NCBI GenBank assembly: GCA_045629945.1
Contig: JAZQSE010000006.1
Span: forward strand, 1-60,340
Direction: 5' to 3'
Length of the DNA: 60,340 nucleotides
Source of the DNA: UBA1765 sp045629945
Lineage (GTDB): Bacteria; Fibrobacterota; Fibrobacteria; Fibrobacterales; Fibrobacteraceae
Shown here: positions 17,311-25,430 of the stretch, piece after piece
Layout: each line of letters starts with the position of its first letter
Position numbering within the stretch: the first letter of the stretch is position 1
Position numbers and translations under genes: made by a program
The notes under the pieces: generated by a model
What the model was told of the DNA's origin: nothing
Databases searched by the model: none
What the model saw: the letters and a program-made list of their open reading frames with translations, nothing else

Positions 17311-18786
17311 ATGGGTGGCTTTTGTGGCGTAGTTTCAAAACAAGATTGTGTTTGCGATCTTTTCTTCGGAACTGACTACCATTCTCATCTCGGAACACAC
17401 CGCGGTGGCATGGCCGTTTTAAAATCAAACGGGCTATTTCATCGTTCTATTCACAACATCCAGAACACACCTTTCCGCAGTAAATTTGAACATGACTTAG
17501 CAAGATTTTCTGGAAAAGTCGGTATTGGCGTTATTTCAGATACCGATCCACAACCGCTTGTCATGAGTTCTAAATTAGGCACATTTGCTATTGTCACTGT
17601 AGGCTACCTAACCAATATGGAAGAGCTTCAAGAAGAACTTTTCCGCAACAATTGTGTACAATTACAATACTCTACAACGAGTGGAATGATTGGCCCAACA
17701 GAAGTTATTTCAGCTCTTATTGCTACCCGTGATTCCATTGTTGATGGTTTAAAATATGTTCACGAAAAAGTAAAAGGCAGTTGTTCTATTTTACTTATGG
17801 ATAGCACGGGCCGTTTCTTTGCAAGCCGTGATAAATGGGGGCGCACACCAATTATTCTTGGCAAAAAAGAAGATTCTATGATAGCCGTTCAAGAAAGTTG
17901 TGCGTTACACAATTTAGGCTATGAATATGTTCGTGACCTTGGACCAGGTGAAGTTGTTGAAATCACTCCGGATTCAGACACTACCTTAGTTCCTCCTGGA
18001 AAGAAAATGGCAATATGCTCTTTCCTTTGGGTTTACTATGGCTACCCTTCTTCTAGTTACGAAGGCAGAAACGTTGAAATGACTCGCTACAGATGCGGAA
18101 GTGCTTTAGCCAAAAGAACTCCAACAGAAGCAGATGCCGCTTGCGGGATTCCAGATTCCGGAACATCTCATGCTTTAGGTTATGCGCACGAAGCTGGCAT
18201 TAAATTTTCAAGGCCTTTTGTAAAGTACACACCTACATGGGCTCGTTCATTTACACCACAAGACCAACGCCAACGTGAACATGTTGCATCAATGAAACTG
18301 ATTCCAATCCCTGGTCTTATTAAAGACCGCCGACTTGTATTCTGCGATGACTCTATTGTTCGCGGCACCCAATTAGGGAAACAAGCGTTAAAACTTTATT
18401 CTCTTGGCTGTAAAGAAACCCACATGCGCATTGCTTGCCCACCGCTTCTTTACCCTTGCAAGTTCATCAATTTTTCAAGATCTAAAAATGAATATGATTT
18501 GATCACTCGCCGTTATATCCGCGATAAAGAAGGCGAAAATGCAGACCTTGAAAAATACACAAATCCAGATACCGAAGAATACAAAGCCATGGTTGATTTT
18601 ATCCGCCAAAAATTAAACCTGACCACGCTTGCATTCCAACGTATTGATGATTTAATTCATGCTATCGGGCTTCCTCCAGAACAAGTTTGTACTTATTGCT
18701 GGAGTGGAAAAGATTACACCATAACAGGTGATTGTTATAACTGCCCTTGTTGTAAAGACCATCCTGAAGTCAGCGAAAAAGAGTAA
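17311..18786 (+). CDS. purF: amidophosphoribosyltransferase-like protein, variant PurF
   Basis: 491 aa. It has an N-terminal Ntn glutamine amidotransferase domain with MGGFCGVVS: the nucleophile would be Cys5 after removal of a short leader. THRGGMAV carries the conserved Arg. The PRPP loop is VFCDDSIVRGT (about 343-352). Cys236, Cys383, Cys460 and Cys463 fall where Bacillus-type PurF binds its [4Fe-4S] cluster; three more Cys follow near the C-terminus. The DLFFGTDYHSHLGTHRGG stretch differs from textbook PurF, so this may be a paralogue with a changed role; it is nonetheless the best candidate here for the first step of purine synthesis. ATG follows AAGGAG. Confidence 0.85.
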   Translation: MGGFCGVVSKQDCVCDLFFGTDYHSHLGTHRGGMAVLKSNGLFHRSIHNIQNTPFRSKFEHDLARFSGKVGIGVISDTDPQPLVMSSKLGTFAIVTVGYLTNMEELQEELFRNNCVQLQYSTTSGMIGPTEVISALIATRDSIVDGLKYVHEKVKGSCSILLMDSTGRFFASRDKWGRTPIILGKKEDSMIAVQESCALHNLGYEYVRDLGPGEVVEITPDSDTTLVPPGKKMAICSFLWVYYGYPSSSYEGRNVEMTRYRCGSALAKRTPTEADAACGIPDSGTSHALGYAHEAGIKFSRPFVKYTPTWARSFTPQDQRQREHVASMKLIPIPGLIKDRRLVFCDDSIVRGTQLGKQALKLYSLGCKETHMRIACPPLLYPCKFINFSRSKNEYDLITRRYIRDKEGENADLEKYTNPDTEEYKAMVDFIRQKLNLTTLAFQRIDDLIHAIGLPPEQVCTYCWSGKDYTITGDCYNCPCCKDHPEVSEKE

Positions 18787-18794
18787 CAATATTT

Positions 18795-19724
18795 TTAATG
18801 GCTAATCGTTCGGCCTTTTAGGTCGTAGCGATTGTCATTTTTTAACACTTCTATTTTAAAGTTTTCACATTCTCGTTCAATAACAACGCCCTTCTTTTCT
18901 TTTTTATTTTTCACAATAAAAAGAGCGGTAGAATCTGGTTTTTCAAAAGGGTCTTTTTCATTATAAAGGGCAAGTATTTCTTCTTCAGTCAACGCCCGGT
19001 TATATATTCTTAAATCATCTATTCTACCTTGAAAAAAACTCCAACCAGAACGAGTTCCTAAACGAATTGGAGCTTCTCCATTTTGCACTTGAACGCCATA
19101 AGTTGCATCATAAAGGCTGTCTCTATCTTTTTCAATTCCATTTTTAAAAAGCGTTATACTGTTTTCTTTAACATCATAGCGAGCTACAAAATGAATCCAC
19201 TCATTTACTTCTAAAGATTCTTGCACATAACTGCCAGAGCCTAACCCACCTTCAAGATTAAAAGCATAAGCCGACATGCGATTAGGGCGATTTTCTTGTT
19301 CTGGCGTCAGCTCTTTATTATACATTCTAAAGACCCATTCATGCTGGTGCGGAATCCCCTTTCCCATCCAATGAACATAACCACCACTTTCAGCTTTTTC
19401 AAATGTTAAAACTTCTGGCGACACCCAAACAGAAATGGTCAGCGCCCCTTTTTCTACAATGCTAAAAACATCATTATCAGGAATTTCAAGGTAACTTCCA
19501 TTACCATCAAAATAAGCAGCAGCGTTTTCTTTTTCAAACCTATCTAAAGCAAACTTTGCTCCATAATTTTCTGTAGCTAAAATTTTTATAGAATCTTGAA
19601 CAAATTCATTTTCAAAATTCCCATTAAATGGGTAATACGCCACCAAACCATCTAAAGGAAGAACTCCACCAGCAAATAGGCTAGCGCTAATTCCTAAAAA
19701 AGCCGATAGAAAAATTTTACGCAT
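18795..19724 (-). CDS. secreted LamG-like (concanavalin A-fold) protein
   Basis: 309 aa. A signal peptide (MRKIFLSAFLGISASLFAG) precedes LDGLVAYYPFNGNFENE, the typical entry to a LamG/Laminin_G_3 domain; AAYFDGNGSYLEIP, LTISVWVSPE, WIHFVARYD and GRIDDLRIYNRALTEEEILALY complete it (about residues 20-255). Such domains bind carbohydrate or act as accessory surface domains. The C-terminal 50 residues are Lys/Glu-rich and end in a short strand (YDLKGRTIS), which may be a shortened secretion-type tail. ATG 19724 is preferred over a TTG two codons upstream because AGGGA is properly spaced from it. Confidence 0.82.
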   Translation of the reverse strand: MRKIFLSAFLGISASLFAGGVLPLDGLVAYYPFNGNFENEFVQDSIKILATENYGAKFALDRFEKENAAAYFDGNGSYLEIPDNDVFSIVEKGALTISVWVSPEVLTFEKAESGGYVHWMGKGIPHQHEWVFRMYNKELTPEQENRPNRMSAYAFNLEGGLGSGSYVQESLEVNEWIHFVARYDVKENSITLFKNGIEKDRDSLYDATYGVQVQNGEAPIRLGTRSGWSFFQGRIDDLRIYNRALTEEEILALYNEKDPFEKPDSTALFIVKNKKEKKGVVIERECENFKIEVLKNDNRYDLKGRTISH

Positions 19725-19871
19725 AAACAATCCCTAAAATATAAAGAAAGTAAAGTTTCATTTATAAAATTTAAATCCAAAATTTTCTATTTCAAAATAA
19801 AACAACATAATATGATAAGATAGCAACAAAGTTTTCCATTTTCATTTTTCAGCTTTACTATATTACTCCTT

Positions 19872-20357
19872 ATGGAACAATCAGAAAACAAATTGACATC
19901 TGTCGTTTTTGAAAATTTAAAAGAGTTGATAAAAGGGAAAAACGCCGCCCACGAATCAATGTTTAAATTCCATTGGAAAAAATTATGGCCATTCAATTTA
20001 ATTTGGCCTCAGGTTGATTATTTGCGTATTCAACGTTTCATGGAAAACATCGGCGAAGAAAGCCAAAAACAAAAAGAATTTATCAAACAAAATAAATCAA
20101 AAGCAACTAACGAAACTGAAACTAATTTCTTAAAAGCCACTCTTTCTTATTTAGATGCATTAAAAAATTCTTGTGAAAAACTTTCTGCCGTTGCTGATTT
20201 CAAACAGAAATTACTGGAAAAGAAAATCAAACGTGATGTTTTCGCTTTTAATAAAATTTTAAAAGAATATGAACAAGCTCAAACTGATTTAGTTCGTGCC
20301 GGCGCCTTTGTTCGCATACACTGGGGCGAATTAAAAATGCAAGAATCTAATGGCTGA
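19872..20357 (+). CDS. hypothetical helical protein at head of glycosyltransferase cluster
   Basis: 161 aa, no recognised family. Predicted almost wholly helical and charged; the C-terminal two-thirds (LKATLSYLDALKNSCEKL..., then KQKLLEKKIKRDVFAFNK) have heptad-like spacing. A short Trp/Pro segment (FKFHWKKLWPFNLIWPQ) near residue 32-48 could touch a membrane. It overlaps the following family-2 glycosyltransferase by 8 bp, so it belongs to that operon and may assist it; this is inference from position only. Confidence 0.6.
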   Translation: MEQSENKLTSVVFENLKELIKGKNAAHESMFKFHWKKLWPFNLIWPQVDYLRIQRFMENIGEESQKQKEFIKQNKSKATNETETNFLKATLSYLDALKNSCEKLSAVADFKQKLLEKKIKRDVFAFNKILKEYEQAQTDLVRAGAFVRIHWGELKMQESNG

Positions 20358-21306
20358 AATTAGTGTTATCGTTCCTATTTACAAGACAGAGGCTTATCTT
20401 ACTGATTGTTTAGATAGTCTTATTGCTCAGACTTTTGAAGATTTCGAGGCTATTCTTGTAGATGATGGTTCTCCTGATAATTCTTTTGAAATTGCTGATA
20501 GCTATGTAAAAAAAGATGCTCGCTTTAAAATTTTTCAACAAGAAAATTCCGGACTTTACAGCGCAAGAAACACCGGTTTAAAACACGTCTCAGGAAAATG
20601 GATAACCTTTCTTGACAGCGATGATTTATTAGACCCAAAATTTTTAGAAACTCTTCACCATTTGATTACCTCGTCTAATTCTCAGATTGCTGTTTCTGCT
20701 CACACTCCATTTTATAACAAAAAAAAATTACCTTCCAATACAAAAAAAGGAAAATCATTTTTCTTAAGCGGCCCCAAAGCTTTACACAATGCGCTTTTCC
20801 AAAACAACACTCCTGATTATTCTGCATGGAACAAACTTTATTCTGCAGATTTATGGAAAAACAAATTTTTTGCGCCTAGAAAATTTGCTGAAGATTTAGC
20901 GACCATTCCAGATATTTTATTAAATACAAACCGAATAATTATTACAACACAACCTTTATATTTTTATCGGAAACGAAAAGACAGCCTTTTAAATACACCT
21001 TACAATAAAGAAAAAACTGAGCTACTTGAAATAGCAGAAAATCTTTTTGATAAAATTTCTACGATAGATAAACGTTTAATACCGGCTGCCGAAAACACTT
21101 TATTAAGTGCCTCTTTTTCTATTCTTTGGAAAACACCTGATACCGACGAATTTGCTGATGTGAAAAAACGAGCCTATAAGCACATTTTAAGATTGCGCTT
21201 CAAATCTCTTTTTGATACTCGCACAAGGTTTCGGAATAAAGTGGCTGTTTTATTTTCTTTATTAGGTAAACGCTTTTTAATATTTGCATTACGGAGATTC
21301 GGATGA
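20350..21306 (+). CDS. family 2 glycosyltransferase
   Basis: 318 aa. The GT-A core is complete: ISVIVPIYKTEAYLTDCLDSL, VDDGSPDNS, NSGLYSARNTGLKH and WITFLDSDDLLDP, with SDD as the probable metal-binding motif. It should transfer a sugar from a nucleotide donor during surface polysaccharide or lipopolysaccharide assembly at the cytoplasmic face. The C-terminal 120 residues are helical and basic, ending in hydrophobic residues that may associate with the membrane. It is coupled to the genes on both sides (8-bp overlap before, 4-bp overlap after). Confidence 0.92.
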   Translation: MAEISVIVPIYKTEAYLTDCLDSLIAQTFEDFEAILVDDGSPDNSFEIADSYVKKDARFKIFQQENSGLYSARNTGLKHVSGKWITFLDSDDLLDPKFLETLHHLITSSNSQIAVSAHTPFYNKKKLPSNTKKGKSFFLSGPKALHNALFQNNTPDYSAWNKLYSADLWKNKFFAPRKFAEDLATIPDILLNTNRIIITTQPLYFYRKRKDSLLNTPYNKEKTELLEIAENLFDKISTIDKRLIPAAENTLLSASFSILWKTPDTDEFADVKKRAYKHILRLRFKSLFDTRTRFRNKVAVLFSLLGKRFLIFALRRFG

Positions 21307-22043
21307 TTCCTGAAAAAATTCATTATTGTTGGTTTTCAGAAGAACCTTATCCAGAAAAAATTCTCCGCTGTTTAAAAAGTTGGAAAACGATTCTTCCTAA
21401 TTACGAACAAATTCATTGGACAAAAGAAAAGGCTCTAGCTTTAAATATTCCTTGGGTAAATAAAGCCATAAAAGAAAAACGCTGGGCTTTTGCCGCCGAT
21501 GCCGTTAGGCTTTATGCCGTTTGGAATGAAGGCGGTATTTATTTAGACACCGATGTAGAGTGTATTCGTCCATTCACTCCATTACTCAATCAAGAATATT
21601 TTTTTTGTTACGAGAATGGCTCTAAAAGAATAGAGGGCGCAGTCCTTGGCGCTCAAGAAAAAACTCCATTCATTAAACAAGCTCTTGATTTTTACCTGAA
21701 TACCGAATTTAATTTTTCTGAAGAAAATATTGATCAATTCATTTTGCCTAAAGTCATGCAAAATGCTTTCGAAAATTTTTCACTGACTATTTTTCCTGAA
21801 GAATATTTTTCACCTAAAAATTATTACGACGGAACTATTCAGATTACAGAAAATACTTTTTGCATTCACCACTTTGAAAGCACCTGGCGCTCTCCTATTA
21901 TTCAAAAAAGCATTGAACGACGCCACAAACTCTACCAAATATTCCCAAAGCCCATTGCAAAAATTTTAAACTACCCTGTTTCACTTTTAGCCAATTTACA
22001 GACTTTAGGGTTGAAAAATTCTATCAGAAAATTATTCCGTTAA
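21303..22043 (+). CDS. glycosyltransferase with DXD motif (GT32 / OCH1-like)
   Basis: 246 aa. It begins IPEKIHYCWFSEEPYPEKILRCLKSWK, the standard opening of capsular polysaccharide synthesis/GT32 enzymes; the segment AADAVRLYAVWNEGGIYLDTDVE contains the DXD metal motif (D-T-D). ENTFCIHHFESTWR lies in the acceptor side of the family. It should act with the upstream GT2 enzyme in glycan assembly. Overlap of 4 bp with that gene, and a bidirectional terminator 10 bp after the stop. Confidence 0.9.
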   Translation: MIPEKIHYCWFSEEPYPEKILRCLKSWKTILPNYEQIHWTKEKALALNIPWVNKAIKEKRWAFAADAVRLYAVWNEGGIYLDTDVECIRPFTPLLNQEYFFCYENGSKRIEGAVLGAQEKTPFIKQALDFYLNTEFNFSEENIDQFILPKVMQNAFENFSLTIFPEEYFSPKNYYDGTIQITENTFCIHHFESTWRSPIIQKSIERRHKLYQIFPKPIAKILNYPVSLLANLQTLGLKNSIRKLFR

Positions 22044-22052
22044 TTTATACAA

Positions 22053-22081
22053 AATCCCACTTGGTGTAACCAAGTGGGATT
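22053..22081. terminator. bidirectional terminator
   Basis: AATCCCACTTGG (22053-22064), TGTAA, CCAAGTGGGATT (22070-22081), followed by AAAATTC; between the convergent glycosyltransferase and argD genes. Confidence 0.92.
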
Positions 22082-22103
22082 AAAATTCAACTTTCAAAAA
22101 AAA

Positions 22104-23303
22104 TTAAGAAACCGAAGAACAAACCTTATCTAAAATAGACAATGCTTCTTCAACTTCTTCTTTAGAGACATTTAATGGTGGCAAAAGTCTAAGTACATTA
22201 GCACCAGCACGGTGAACAAGCAAACCATTTTCACGCGCACGAGCAATCAATTCAGCCACAGGCTTTTCTGTTTCAATCCCAAGAAGAAGCCCGTCTCCGT
22301 GAACGTTTCCTAAGAAAGAATATTTTTCAGCAAGCTTTGCCAAACCTGCTTTCAATTCTTCTGACCTTTCTAAAACGCTTGACAAAAAACCGGCAGAAGT
22401 CACTTCATTGACAACAGCTAAACCAGCCGCACAGGCAAGCGGATTACCACCAAAAGTCGTTCCATGATCCCCTGGACGTAATGCATTTGCCACCTTTTCA
22501 GTCATTAAAACCATACCAAGAGGCAAGCCACCGCCAACACCCTTCGCCATAGAAGCAATGTCCACATTTAAACCGCATTTTTCTGAGCCAAGGAACGTGC
22601 CTAAGCGTCCCACACCTGTTTGCACTTCGTCTGCAATAACAAGGCAACCAAACTTTTCACGCAATGCGTTAATAGTTTTAACCATTTCTTCTGAAATAGT
22701 CATTACGCCGCCTTCGGCAGCAAGAGGCTCTAGCATAATAGCACAAGTAGATTCACTTACAGCTTGCTTTAATGCTTCTACATCATTCCAAACCACATGT
22801 TCAAATTCACCTGGCATTGGGCCAAAACCTTCACGCAAAGCAGGTTGCCCAGTTGCAGAAAGAGCCGCAAAGGTTCTACCATGGAAGCTATTCAAAAATG
22901 TGACAATTTTTTGCCTTTCAGGCTTGCCATTTCTGTTGAAATATTTTCTAGCAAACTTAATCGCACCTTCATTTGCCTCTGTTCCAGAATTACAGAAAAA
23001 AGCCTTATCAAAGTGAGAAACCTTTAAAATTTTTTCTGCAAGCAGAAGCTGAGGCTTATTGGGGTAAAGATTACTTACATGAATAAAACTTTCCATTTGT
23101 TGAGAAACCGCCGCTACAACAGATGGGTGGCAATGCCCAAGGGCGTTCACAGCAATTCCAGAAACAAAATCCAAGTAACGCTTTCCAGAAGCATCTTCTA
23201 AATAAGAGCCTTTCCCAGAAACAAAATTTAAATCAGCCTTACCATAAAGCGGAGCTAACAACTGAGAATCAGCATCTTTAAAATCAGTGAAGGATTGTTC
23301 CAT
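22104..23303 (-). CDS. argD: acetylornithine aminotransferase
   Basis: 399 aa, normal ArgD length. It transfers an amino group from glutamate to N-acetylglutamate semialdehyde in arginine synthesis. Motifs: YLDFVSGIAVNALGHCHP, FCNSGTEANEGAIKFARK, SFHGRTFAAL, DEVQTGVGRLGTF (class III signature with PLP Asp), the Lys in ASMAKGVGGGLPLG, and HGTTFGGNPLACAAG. GGAG precedes its ATG, and the start overlaps the end of argB by 20 bp, so the two are coupled. Confidence 0.96.
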   Translation of the reverse strand: MEQSFTDFKDADSQLLAPLYGKADLNFVSGKGSYLEDASGKRYLDFVSGIAVNALGHCHPSVVAAVSQQMESFIHVSNLYPNKPQLLLAEKILKVSHFDKAFFCNSGTEANEGAIKFARKYFNRNGKPERQKIVTFLNSFHGRTFAALSATGQPALREGFGPMPGEFEHVVWNDVEALKQAVSESTCAIMLEPLAAEGGVMTISEEMVKTINALREKFGCLVIADEVQTGVGRLGTFLGSEKCGLNVDIASMAKGVGGGLPLGMVLMTEKVANALRPGDHGTTFGGNPLACAAGLAVVNEVTSAGFLSSVLERSEELKAGLAKLAEKYSFLGNVHGDGLLLGIETEKPVAELIARARENGLLVHRAGANVLRLLPPLNVSKEEVEEALSILDKVCSSVS

Positions 23304-24060
23304 CGTTTATTTCTCCTTGCATCTGCTGAACAAAACGTTCAATACCATTAAAACCAACAATATGAATTTCCCGAATACCTTGCTTAATAGAACGGAAACT
23401 ATCTCGAACCTTAGGAATCATTCCCCCAGAAATAACGCCGTCAACAATTAGCTTTTCTGCCATATCTTCAGAAAGTTCTGGGAAAACCTTCTTTTCTGAA
23501 TCCATAACACCAGGTACATCACTTACAAGAACAAATTGATCTACAGAAAGTGCAGTAGCAAGTTCAGAAGCAGCTGTATCTGCATTCACATTCCAAGAAA
23601 GGCCTTCTCCAAAAGAAATTGGGCTAACCACAGGAATAAAACCAGCAGACCAAAGTCCATCGATTACTTTTGTATTTACCGCACAAATATCGCCAACCAA
23701 TCCAAGATCTACCTTCCCAACACGTTTTGTAACTTTAAACAAGCCACCATCAACGCCAGAAATACCTACCGCAGGACATTGGTTTTGCAAAAACAAACGC
23801 ACCAATTTTTTATTCACTGAACCGGAAAGGGTCATTTCCACCATTTTCATTATAGAAGGTGTTGTAACTCGTAAACCATCTATAAACTGCGGTTCTTCTT
23901 TTAAAAGACCGATATTTTCATTGATTTCTTTACCACCACCATGAACAAGTGCCACTTGAAAACCTAGAGCAGGCAAACGGGACACAGCGGCAACAAATTC
24001 TGCCAATTTAGCTTCGTCAACGGCTAAACTTCCACCAATTTTTATCACTACTTTTTTCAT
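23284..24060 (-). CDS. argB: acetylglutamate kinase
   Basis: 258 aa from ATG 24060. It phosphorylates N-acetylglutamate with ATP, the second step of arginine synthesis. Motifs: VVIKIGGSL (Lys and Gly loop), LVHGGGKEIN, GLRVTTPSIMKMVEM, SGVDGG, NVNADTAASELA and ISGGMIPKV. The open frame extends 31 codons upstream to 24153, but that part is unlike any ArgB N-terminus, while the ATG at 24060 has GAGG upstream. It is followed directly by argD in a two-gene arginine operon; other arg genes are not in the window. Confidence 0.95.
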   Translation of the reverse strand: MKKVVIKIGGSLAVDEAKLAEFVAAVSRLPALGFQVALVHGGGKEINENIGLLKEEPQFIDGLRVTTPSIMKMVEMTLSGSVNKKLVRLFLQNQCPAVGISGVDGGLFKVTKRVGKVDLGLVGDICAVNTKVIDGLWSAGFIPVVSPISFGEGLSWNVNADTAASELATALSVDQFVLVSDVPGVMDSEKKVFPELSEDMAEKLIVDGVISGGMIPKVRDSFRSIKQGIREIHIVGFNGIERFVQQMQGEINDGTILH

Positions 24061-24168
24061 ATTCAAAAGCCTCAAAAAAATTCTTCCAAAATCTAGAAAT
24101 AAATTCTTCCACCACATTCTTTTTTTTGCTATATTCAGTATATCACTATTCAAGAAAAGGAATTTATT

Positions 24169-24366
24169 ATGGCTATTACAAAAGTTTGGCTTGATGAATC
24201 AAGCGATGAATGCATTTCTTGCGGCGCTTGCGAATCTGTTTGCTCCGACGTTTTTGCTGTAAACGATAAAATGAGCGTAAATGAAGGCGCTGATTTTAAT
24301 GCTTTTGAAGCAGAAATCAAAGACGCAGCTTCTTCTTGCCCAGCAGGCGTTATCAAGTACGAATAA
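24169..24366 (+). CDS. ferredoxin, single [4Fe-4S] cluster
   Basis: 65 aa. DECISCGACESVC and SSCPAGVI supply a CxxCxxC...CP cluster set for one [4Fe-4S] centre; the second cluster of clostridial 2x[4Fe-4S] ferredoxins is absent. The rest is acidic, as expected for a soluble electron carrier. Strong AAAGGA before the ATG and a terminator right after it suggest a separate, well expressed transcript. It is a likely electron carrier for anaerobic oxidoreductases such as pyruvate:ferredoxin oxidoreductase, though no partner lies nearby. Confidence 0.93.
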   Translation: MAITKVWLDESSDECISCGACESVCSDVFAVNDKMSVNEGADFNAFEAEIKDAASSCPAGVIKYE

Positions 24367-24389
24367 TTTTTTTTCGTATTTAAAAGTTT

Positions 24390-24415
24390 AATCCCGATTC
24401 TTTCGAATCGGGATT
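24390..24415 (+). terminator. terminator of ferredoxin gene
   Basis: AATCCCGATTC (24390-24400), TTTC, GAATCGGGATT (24405-24415), then TTTTTGTTTC. Confidence 0.93.
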
Positions 24416-24437
24416 TTTTGTTTCATAAAAAATTGGT

Positions 24438-24466
24438 TTTTGCCAAAACACTAGGTTTTGGCAAAA
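24438..24466. other. perfect hairpin between ferredoxin and dapB
   Basis: TTTTGCCAAAAC (24438-24449), ACTAG, GTTTTGGCAAAA (24455-24466). It is a second stem between two recognisable terminators; it may help terminate either transcript or act as a repeat. No further role is visible. Confidence 0.5.
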
Positions 24467-24470
24467 TATA

Positions 24471-24499
24471 AATTCCCACAGGCAAAGCCTGCGGGAATT
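24471..24499 (-). terminator. probable terminator of dapB
   Basis: AATTCCCACAGGC (24471-24483), AAA, GCCTGCGGGAATT (24487-24499). The one mismatch becomes a G-U pair on the minus strand, fitting a terminator read from dapB, which ends at 24540. Confidence 0.65.
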
Positions 24500-24539
24500 T
24501 CCAAACAAGGATTTTCAGACAAAAATTTTCAAATAAAAT

Positions 24540-25370
24540 TTATTGCATTTTACCAGAACGTAAAACATCCATCATATTAAATGGACGAGCCGTTCCCGAT
24601 TTTAATTGTTCTGCCAAAAAGTAAACAGCATCCGCTGTCCCTTCTGCATAAATTTTACGGCCACAAACATTATGTTGGAATTCAAAATGAACCGTTTTAT
24701 CAAGGCTATCCACAGAATAAGTATGGAAAGCATGACCGCCCAAATATTCTTCAGGCACCTTCATCATTTCCACCTGTTCTTTTTCGGTACGAACCTTTAC
24801 AATTTCTTCTTCCGAGCAAGAAAGCCCTAATTTTTCAAAAGAAGCTACAACAGCCTTAGCCGTTCCACTTGTATCTGCCTTTGTTTTCTGGTGACTTTCC
24901 ACCACAGAAAGCGTATAACCAGAAAAGGCTCCAGGAAATTCCTTAGCCAAATATTCAAACATTGCCTGAAAAGCAACAATTTGCTTTGCCATATTCGGAG
25001 CAATAATACATGGGTGATTTTTTTCTTGAACCAACTTCATTAAGGTTTCTCTATCACCACCCGTTGTTCCCATCACAAAAGGCAAGCCATGACGCACATA
25101 AAATTCAGCATTATCATTCACTGCAGACGGGTGCGTATAATCAATACAAATAAGGTCTGGGTATTCTTTTAAAACTTCCTGAATACGTTCTTCTCGATTA
25201 GAAGGCTTCAAAAGCTGAACCGTTTTACCAGCCACTTCCGATTCATTTTCTACAATAATCTCGCCAGTCAAAGAATAAGGAACCAAAAAAAGCCCACGTT
25301 CAACACAGGTTTCAGCAACCATACGGCCCATATTGCCTGGAATTCCGTTAACCATTACCTGAATAGACAT
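24540..25370 (-). CDS. dapB: 4-hydroxy-tetrahydrodipicolinate reductase, plant type
   Basis: 276 aa. It reduces the dihydrodipicolinate intermediate with NAD(P)H in the lysine/meso-diaminopimelate pathway, needed for peptidoglycan. The nucleotide loop is VNGIPGNMGRMV; the catalytic region contains TGGDRETLM, APNMAKQIV and VVESHQKTKADTSGTAKAV with His and Lys in the usual places. The sequence layout (GIPGNMG opening, longer FEFQHNVCGRKIYAEG segment, no HGG-type RVGRSG opening) is that of the plant-like DapB class (TIGR02130-type) rather than the common bacterial class. Single gene, divergent from the M18 aminopeptidase. Confidence 0.92.
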   Translation of the reverse strand: MSIQVMVNGIPGNMGRMVAETCVERGLFLVPYSLTGEIIVENESEVAGKTVQLLKPSNREERIQEVLKEYPDLICIDYTHPSAVNDNAEFYVRHGLPFVMGTTGGDRETLMKLVQEKNHPCIIAPNMAKQIVAFQAMFEYLAKEFPGAFSGYTLSVVESHQKTKADTSGTAKAVVASFEKLGLSCSEEEIVKVRTEKEQVEMMKVPEEYLGGHAFHTYSVDSLDKTVHFEFQHNVCGRKIYAEGTADAVYFLAEQLKSGTARPFNMMDVLRSGKMQ

Positions 25371-25430
25371 AATAACACCTCTTTTTACTTGTTATTCACC
25401 CTGAAAGTTAGAAAAATTTATTTTTTACTC

